Source: Demequina rhizosphaerae (GTDB taxonomy: Bacteria > Actinomycetota > Actinomycetes > Actinomycetales > Demequinaceae). From it: DNA of 64,000 nucleotides. The stretch spans positions 62,001 through 126,000 of the forward strand of contig NZ_BBMC01000009.1 of NCBI RefSeq assembly GCF_000971255.1. Reading direction: 5' to 3'. Of the stretch, positions 59,078 through 64,000 are shown piece after piece. The notes beneath the pieces were generated by a model. It was given only the letters and a program-made list of their open reading frames with translations, did no database searches and was not told the origin of the DNA. Every line of letters starts with the position of its first letter. Position 1 is the stretch's first letter. The translations under genes and the position numbers were made by a program.

Positions 59078-60022
59078 TCAGACGGTCGCCGCGCGCGCCG
59101 CGGCGCCCACGACGAGGTCCCCGTAGACCTCGCCGAGGTCGAGCTTGGCCGCCTCGGCGGCCTGCGGGAACAGGGAGGTCTCGGTCATACCAGGGGCGAT
59201 GTTGATATCGATGACCTGGGCCAGGCCGTCGGTGTCGAGGATGATGTCGACCCTGGAGAGGTCCCTCAGGTCCATCGAGCGGTGCACCGCCAGCGCGGTC
59301 TCGGCCGCCTGCCGCGCCTGCGGCTCGGTGAGACGGGCGGGGGCGAAGTACTCGACGCGGCCGGGGTTGTAGCGCGCGTCGTAGTCGTACGCGCCCTCGG
59401 TGACGGTCTCGACCGCCGGCAGGACCCGCGCATCGTCCCCGGTGCCCAGCACGCTCATGGCGACCTCGGTGCCCTCGACGAAGCGCTCGACCAGGGCGAC
59501 GTCGCCGTACGCGAAGCAGTGGACCATGGCGCGCGCGAGGTCGGCGCGGTCGTGGACCACGGAGACGCCGAGCGCGGAGCCGCCGCGGGCGGGCTTGACC
59601 ACGACCGGCATGCCGAAGCGCGCGACGATGGTGTCGAGCACCTGCTCGGCGCCGACCTCGCGGAACAGCGACTGGGGCAGGGTGACGTGATCCGGGGTCG
59701 CGATGCCCGCGCGCCCCATCACGGTCTTGGCGACGGCCTTGTTCCACGCGACGCGCGCCGGTCCCGAGGCGGTGCCGACGAACGGCACGCCGACGAGCTC
59801 GAGCAGCGCCTGCAGCGAGCCGTCCTCGCCGGTGGCACCATGAAGAAGGGGCCAGACCACGTCGACGTGGCCGGAACGCAAGGTAGGCATCAACTCCGTG
59901 TCAACGTCGAGCAAAGAGACCTTCTCGACCTTCCCACGGAGGGCGTCCTGGACGCGCCGGCCGCTGCGGATCGAGACGTCGCGCTCGTGCGACAGGCCGC
60001 CGGCGAGGATGAGTGCGTGCAT
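59078..60022 (-). CDS. D-alanine-D-alanine ligase-like ATP-grasp enzyme
   Basis: 314 residues. N-terminal GGLSHERDVSIRSG (the Ddl S/E-H-E-V-S-type motif), HGATGEDGSLQALLELVGVPFVG, ATP-grasp loops VVKPARGGSALGVS and a C-terminal DIILDTDGLAQVIDINIAPGMTETS. It should join two D-alanines or a related pair for cell-wall synthesis. It may be a second Ddl paralogue, since the main ddl is usually elsewhere. Start ATG 60022 follows GAAGGGA; 13 nt downstream of the aminotransferase stop on the same strand. Confidence 0.85.
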   Translation of the reverse strand: MHALILAGGLSHERDVSIRSGRRVQDALRGKVEKVSLLDVDTELMPTLRSGHVDVVWPLLHGATGEDGSLQALLELVGVPFVGTASGPARVAWNKAVAKTVMGRAGIATPDHVTLPQSLFREVGAEQVLDTIVARFGMPVVVKPARGGSALGVSVVHDRADLARAMVHCFAYGDVALVERFVEGTEVAMSVLGTGDDARVLPAVETVTEGAYDYDARYNPGRVEYFAPARLTEPQARQAAETALAVHRSMDLRDLSRVDIILDTDGLAQVIDINIAPGMTETSLFPQAAEAAKLDLGEVYGDLVVGAAARAATV

Positions 60023-60035
60023 GACGTTCCCTTCG

Positions 60036-61346
60036 TCAGTACAGGTCGGGCGACGGGAAGTCGACCGCATCACCGCGGCCACCTCCCGAGGTGCCGAAGA
60101 TGCGGACGGTCTCGAGCTCGGCGTCGACCACGGTCGACAGGCGGCGCACGCCCTCGCGGATGCGCTCCGGCGTGGGGAAGCAGTAGGACAGGCGCATGTG
60201 GTCGGTGCCGGAGCCGTCCGTGTAGAAGGCGCTGCCCGCGACGTACGCGACCCGCGCGGTGACGGCGCGCGGCAGCATCTCCTTCGCGTCGAGGCCGTCC
60301 GGGAGCTTGACCCACACGTAGAAGCCGCCGTCGGGCACGTTCCACGAGGCCTCGGGGATGTGCTCGGCCAGCGCGGAGATGGTCGCGTCCCGCCGCTCGC
60401 GGTACTGCTCCCTGAACTTCTTGATCTGTCCCTGCCAGTCGAAGTGCTCGAGGTAGGTGGCGATCGCCATCTGCGAGGCGTTCGACGGGCTGAGGATGGC
60501 GGCCTCCGAGGCGAGGACGAGCTTCTCGCGGACGGCGTGCGGCGCGACGGCCCAGCCGACGCGGTATCCGGGGGCGAAGGTCTTGGAGAAGGACCCCAGG
60601 TAGATGACGCCTTCGGGGCTCATGGAGCGCATCGCGGGGAGCGGCTCCTGGTCGAAGCCGAGCAGGCCGTAGGGGTTGTCCTCGAGCACGAGCACGCCGT
60701 AGCGCTGGCAGATCTCGAGGATCTGCGGGCGGCGCTCGAGCGACAGCGTCACCCCGCCGGGGTTGTGGAAGTTCGGCACGGTGTAGAGGAACTTCACGCG
60801 CTTGCCCGCGGCCGCCAGGCGGCCCAGCGTCTGCTCGAGAGCCTCGGGGATGAGCCCGTGCGCGTCCATGGGGACGTGGACGACCTCGGCCTCGTGCGCG
60901 CGGAACACGCCGAGCGCACCCACGTAGGACGGCGCCTCCGCGACGATGACGTCGCCTGGGTCGATGAAGATCGTCGTCACCAGGTCGAGCGCCTGCTGCG
61001 AGCCGGTCGTGACCACCACATCGTCCGGATGCGCGGAGATGCCCTCGAGGGCCATGACCTCGAGGATCTTCTCGCGCAGGGTGACGTCGCCCTGGCCGGA
61101 GCCGTACTGGAGCGCGACCTCGCCGTGCTCGACGATGATGCGTCGCGTCATCTCGCCGAGCTCCTCGAGGGGGAGCCCGCCGATGAACGGCATCCCGCCG
61201 GCGAGCGAGACGACCTCGGGACGGCTGGCGACGGCGAAGAGCGCGCGGATCTCGGAGGCGCGCATCTGGTGCGCGCGCTGCGCGTACGACCCGAACCAGG
61301 GGTCGAGGCGGGTTCCCTCGCGAGGGGTGGGCGTGCCGTCGCTCAT
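60036..61346 (-). CDS. PLP-dependent aminotransferase, class I/II (2-aminoadipate/MocR-type)
   Basis: 436 residues. Fold type I with VVTTGSQQALDLV, YTVPNFHNPGGVTLSLERR, the NPYG loop (LEDNPYGLLGF), the PLP lysine in YLGSFSKTFAPGYRVGW and LSYCFPTPERIREGV. No GntR head, so a stand-alone LysN/2-aminoadipate-type transaminase. It is a common neighbour of parB and trxB in Micrococcales. Physiological amino acid not predictable. Confidence 0.88.
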   Translation of the reverse strand: MSDGTPTPREGTRLDPWFGSYAQRAHQMRASEIRALFAVASRPEVVSLAGGMPFIGGLPLEELGEMTRRIIVEHGEVALQYGSGQGDVTLREKILEVMALEGISAHPDDVVVTTGSQQALDLVTTIFIDPGDVIVAEAPSYVGALGVFRAHEAEVVHVPMDAHGLIPEALEQTLGRLAAAGKRVKFLYTVPNFHNPGGVTLSLERRPQILEICQRYGVLVLEDNPYGLLGFDQEPLPAMRSMSPEGVIYLGSFSKTFAPGYRVGWAVAPHAVREKLVLASEAAILSPSNASQMAIATYLEHFDWQGQIKKFREQYRERRDATISALAEHIPEASWNVPDGGFYVWVKLPDGLDAKEMLPRAVTARVAYVAGSAFYTDGSGTDHMRLSYCFPTPERIREGVRRLSTVVDAELETVRIFGTSGGGRGDAVDFPSPDLY

Positions 61347-61367
61347 GCGGCAAGTCTCTCAGACGGA

Positions 61368-61400
61368 CGGGGGTCCAGCCGTCAGCCGGCTGGACCCCCG
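61368..61400 (-). terminator. Terminator after trxBA fusion
   Basis: CGGGGGTCCAGCC (61368-61380) pairs with GGCTGGACCCCCG (61388-61400), a perfect 13-bp stem, between the fusion gene stop and the aminotransferase start. Confidence 0.85.
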
Positions 61401-61424
61401 TCCCGAGCGTGCGAGCGGGCCGTC

Positions 61425-62747
61425 CTAGGCGATGACCTCGTCGAACAGCGCGGACAGCGCGGGCTTGGGCCGCGCGCCGACGACGGACTTCACGACCTCG
61501 CCGCCCTTGAAGAAGCTCATCGTGGGGATCGAGGTCACGCCATAGGCCATCGCGAGCTGCGGGTTGGCGTCCGTGTCGACCTTGACCACCTTGAGGCGGC
61601 CGGCGTACTCCTCGGCGAGCTCGTCGAGGAGCGGCGCGACGGCGCGGCACGGGCCACACCACGTGGCCCAGAAGTCGACGACCACGGGCACGTCGGACTG
61701 GATGACCTCGGCCTGGAACGTGTCGACCGTCGCGGGCACGGGGGCCGCGGGCAGGGCGGGAGCCGGCGCCTCGGCGGCCGGGGCCTCCTCCTCGACGACC
61801 TCCTCGGTCGCGGCGTCGTCGAGGGTGTCGAGGTGGTGCTGGGCGTCGAGGGCGGCGGCGCAGCCGGACCCGGCGGCGGTGATGGCCTGCCGGTAGCGGT
61901 TGTCGACGAGGTCGCCGCAGGCGAACACGCCGTCGACGTTGGTGGCGGTGGTGCGGCCCTGGACCAGGACGTAGCCGGCCTCGTCGGTGTCGATGACGCC
62001 CTTGACCAGCTCGGAGCGGGGCTCGTGACCGATCGCGACGAACAGGCCCGTCGCGGCCAGGGTGGAGTCCTCGCCGGTGACACGGTTGCGCACGCGCACG
62101 CCCTCGAGCTTGGTGTCGCCGTCCAGGCCGGTGACCTCGGAGTTCCACACGAACTCGATCTTCGGGTCGGCCATGGCACGGTCGGCCATGATCTTCGAGG
62201 CCCGCAGCTCGTCGCGACGGTGCACGAGGTACACCTTCGAGGCGAACCGCGTCAGGAACGTGGCCTCCTCGACCGCGGAGTCGCCACCACCGACGACCAC
62301 GACGGTCTGGTCGCGGAAGAAGAACCCGTCGCACGTCGCGCACCACGACACACCCTTGCCCGACAGGCGCTTCTCATCCTCGAGACCCAGCTCACGGTAG
62401 GCCGACCCCGTGGCCAGGATGACCGCCTTCGCGGTGTATTCGCCGGACATGCCGGTGACGACCTTCTTGACCGGACCCTCGAGGTCCAGCGCGGTGGCGT
62501 CGTCGAAGATCACCTCGGCACCGAAGCGCTCGGCCTGCGCCTGGAGCGTCTCCATCAGCTCCGGACCCTGGATGCCCTCCACGAAGCCGGGGAAGTTCTC
62601 CACCTCGGTGGTGTTCATCAAGGCACCACCGGCCGTGATCGACCCCGCGACCACCAACGGATGCAGACCCGCACGCGCGGCATAGATGGCAGCGGTGTAC
62701 CCGGCAGGGCCGGAACCGACGATGATGACATTGCGGGTCTCGCTCAC
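61425..62747 (-). CDS. trxB: Thioredoxin reductase-thioredoxin fusion protein
   Basis: 440 residues. Residues 1-310 are a complete thioredoxin reductase: [21 protein letters not shown], redox pair in [13 protein letters not shown] site [12 protein letters not shown] and FACGDLVD. An Ala/Glu/Pro linker (about 310-340) leads to a complete thioredoxin with [13 protein letters not shown] and [15 protein letters not shown]. One continuous frame without a stop, so an electron relay in a single chain, as known in Mycobacterium leprae. GTG 62747 follows GAGGAACAACC. Confidence 0.96.
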   Translation of the reverse strand: MSETRNVIIVGSGPAGYTAAIYAARAGLHPLVVAGSITAGGALMNTTEVENFPGFVEGIQGPELMETLQAQAERFGAEVIFDDATALDLEGPVKKVVTGMSGEYTAKAVILATGSAYRELGLEDEKRLSGKGVSWCATCDGFFFRDQTVVVVGGGDSAVEEATFLTRFASKVYLVHRRDELRASKIMADRAMADPKIEFVWNSEVTGLDGDTKLEGVRVRNRVTGEDSTLAATGLFVAIGHEPRSELVKGVIDTDEAGYVLVQGRTTATNVDGVFACGDLVDNRYRQAITAAGSGCAAALDAQHHLDTLDDAATEEVVEEEAPAAEAPAPALPAAPVPATVDTFQAEVIQSDVPVVVDFWATWCGPCRAVAPLLDELAEEYAGRLKVVKVDTDANPQLAMAYGVTSIPTMSFFKGGEVVKSVVGARPKPALSALFDEVIA

Positions 62748-62859
62748 GGTTGTTCCTCAGTCGATGGATGGGTCGCGCCCGACGGGGCACGACGGCGTTC
62801 TATGAACAGATGGTAGGGGGACGATGTTCCCCCGTGCTCCCGTCTCCTGTTCGGTGCGG

Positions 62860-64000
62860 TCAGGAGCTCGGATCGGCCGCGGGCGACAACGTCGCGGTGA
62901 CGGCCGGGTTGGGGATGCCGGACGGGTCCTCCTCGATCACGATGTCGGGGGCGAGGGGCGAGGCGAGCCACGTGAGGGCGATCATCACGGCGAGGACCAG
63001 GCCCGCGATCGCGACGGTGAGCACCACGCGGCTGCCGTTGAGGGGCCCGCCCCGGTTGGCGCGCTCCTCCGCCCGGCGCAGGCTGCGCGCGATGCCTTCC
63101 GAGCGCGGCCAGCGGCGATGCAGCGCGGACAGCACGAGCTCCCAGGTGCCCTGCTCGCGCACGAGGTTCTGCTCGGCGACCATGATCTCGAGCGTGTCGA
63201 AGGCCGCCTCGTGCCGGTCGGCGGCCTCGGGCGGCGGGGGGACGGCGCGCCCCTCCGCGATCGCGCGCTCCCGCTCGGCCGCGAGGGCGGCGGCCATCGC
63301 GAGCTCCTGCGTGGCGGCCTCCTCGGCCGCGATCTCGTCGAGCGCCTCGCGCACGCTGTCGTGGATGTCGTTGTCGGCCAGCTGCGAGGCACGGTCCTCG
63401 TCCACCGCCGTCCGCGCCGCGTCGAGCGTCTCGGCCTCCACGAGCGCGCGCGCGGCGGCGTGCTCCTCCTCGCGGCGGCGCTCCTCTTCGGCGGCCTCCC
63501 GCTCGGCCTGCTCGGCCGCCTCGCGCTCGAGGCGCGGCGTGAGCGGCAACCCGTCCACCGCGCCGTCAAAGCCGATGAGCGCCCGCGAGTCCGCCGCGAC
63601 GAGGGCGTCCACGACGGCACCGACGGTCGCCGGCGGGGCCCCGCGCAGCGCCCTGACCGCGAGGTCGCGGGCGGCGGGTGCGAGCCCGTCGGGAAGGTCG
63701 TCGGGCGTCGACTCCTCGGGATCCATGCCCGTGAGCGCCCGGACGAGGAGCAGCGCCAGGGCCCGCGCGTCGTCCGCCTCCGACGGCGCCGTCACGAGGC
63801 CCGCCTGGGCGGCGGCCTCGCCGTCGACGCCGAGGCCCGCGACGACGACGCGCCCGCGGGACGTCACCGTGATGCACGAGGGCCGTACGAAGCCGTGGGT
63901 GAGCCCGGCGGCGCGTCCCGCCGCCAGCGCGCGCGCGGCGCCGCCGACGATCGCGACCGCGCGCCGGGGGTCGACGCGGCGCCGGGCGAGGACGTCGGAG
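62860..64000 (-). CDS. Membrane-anchored pseudokinase (partial, 5' end outside window)
   Basis: Only the C-terminal 379 residues are present; the frame is open to the window edge. The first visible part resembles a kinase C-lobe with the catalytic loop degenerated to THGFVRPSCITV (no HRD aspartate) and VVVAGLGVDG where DFG is expected. A long charged, Ala/Glu-rich helix (about 115-210 from the first visible GTG) and a membrane helix (VVLTVAIAGLVLAVMIALTWLA) follow, with a short outer tail. Its place beside trxB suggests the MurJ-associated pseudokinase of actinobacteria, normally preceded by murJ. Confidence 0.8.
   Translation of the reverse strand, partial: SDVLARRRVDPRRAVAIVGGAARALAAGRAAGLTHGFVRPSCITVTSRGRVVVAGLGVDGEAAAQAGLVTAPSEADDARALALLLVRALTGMDPEESTPDDLPDGLAPAARDLAVRALRGAPPATVGAVVDALVAADSRALIGFDGAVDGLPLTPRLEREAAEQAEREAAEEERRREEEHAAARALVEAETLDAARTAVDEDRASQLADNDIHDSVREALDEIAAEEAATQELAMAAALAAERERAIAEGRAVPPPPEAADRHEAAFDTLEIMVAEQNLVREQGTWELVLSALHRRWPRSEGIARSLRRAEERANRGGPLNGSRVVLTVAIAGLVLAVMIALTWLASPLAPDIVIEEDPSGIPNPAVTATLSPAADPSS

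Overview
The window is about 64 kb of very GC-rich DNA from the replication-origin region of an actinobacterial chromosome. The core order is the classic actinobacterial one: dnaA, dnaN, recF, dciA, gyrB and gyrA on the minus strand, and rpmH, rnpA, yidD, yidC, jag, rsmG, parA and parB diverging on the plus strand. Together with a C50 carotenoid cluster and many apparently leaderless genes, this points to Micrococcales (Demequinaceae- or Cellulomonadaceae-like). The genus is inference.

Left part (1-8.5 kb): a plus-strand cell-wall and signalling operon, fhaA, fhaB, pstP, rodA/ftsW, pbpA, pknA and pknB, nearly all overlapping or abutting. At 8.5-13.7 kb a carotenoid operon (prenyl diphosphate synthase, crtB, crtI, two small cyclase subunits, UbiA-type elongase) supports decaprenoxanthin-like C50 pigment synthesis. 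A divergent MarR/MFS efflux pair follows, then a minus-strand pabA/trpG, small membrane protein and class E sortase group, crgA, a rhomboid protease and a cyclophilin.

Middle part (19-42 kb): accessory genes. These are an amphipathic-helix membrane protein, a copper-chaperone-like HMA protein with a cysteine-rich tail, a GntR/cache pair divergent from a polyamine-type ABC importer, a GH127/GH146-like glycoside hydrolase, tRNA-Ala and tRNA-Ile, a DUF3566 protein, a rhomboid-like/DUF2156 fusion, a SulP transporter, a Fur-type repressor with catalase, a four-domain persulfide-handling flavoprotein and an alpha/beta hydrolase. DUF3566 and the two tRNAs normally sit next to gyrA; here about 11 kb separates them.

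Right part (42-64 kb): gyrA/gyrB, a DUF4190-like membrane protein wedged between gyrB and dciA, then dciA, recF, dnaN, oriC and dnaA. The dnaA-dnaN interval is 1.34 kb. DnaA boxes cluster in the 300 bp next to dnaN, while the rest holds an array of five long-armed hairpins. Beyond dnaA lie the ribosomal/membrane-insertion genes, three parS sites, parAB, a D-Ala-D-Ala ligase-like gene, an aminotransferase, a TrxB-TrxA fusion and the 3' part of a pseudokinase gene cut by the window edge.

The signals I consider most worth following up are the oriC-proximal hairpin array, a second DnaA-box-like cluster near 17.7 kb, a strongly over-represented 9-mer (GACGATGCG) often seen at gene ends, and a uniform set of leaderless promoters.
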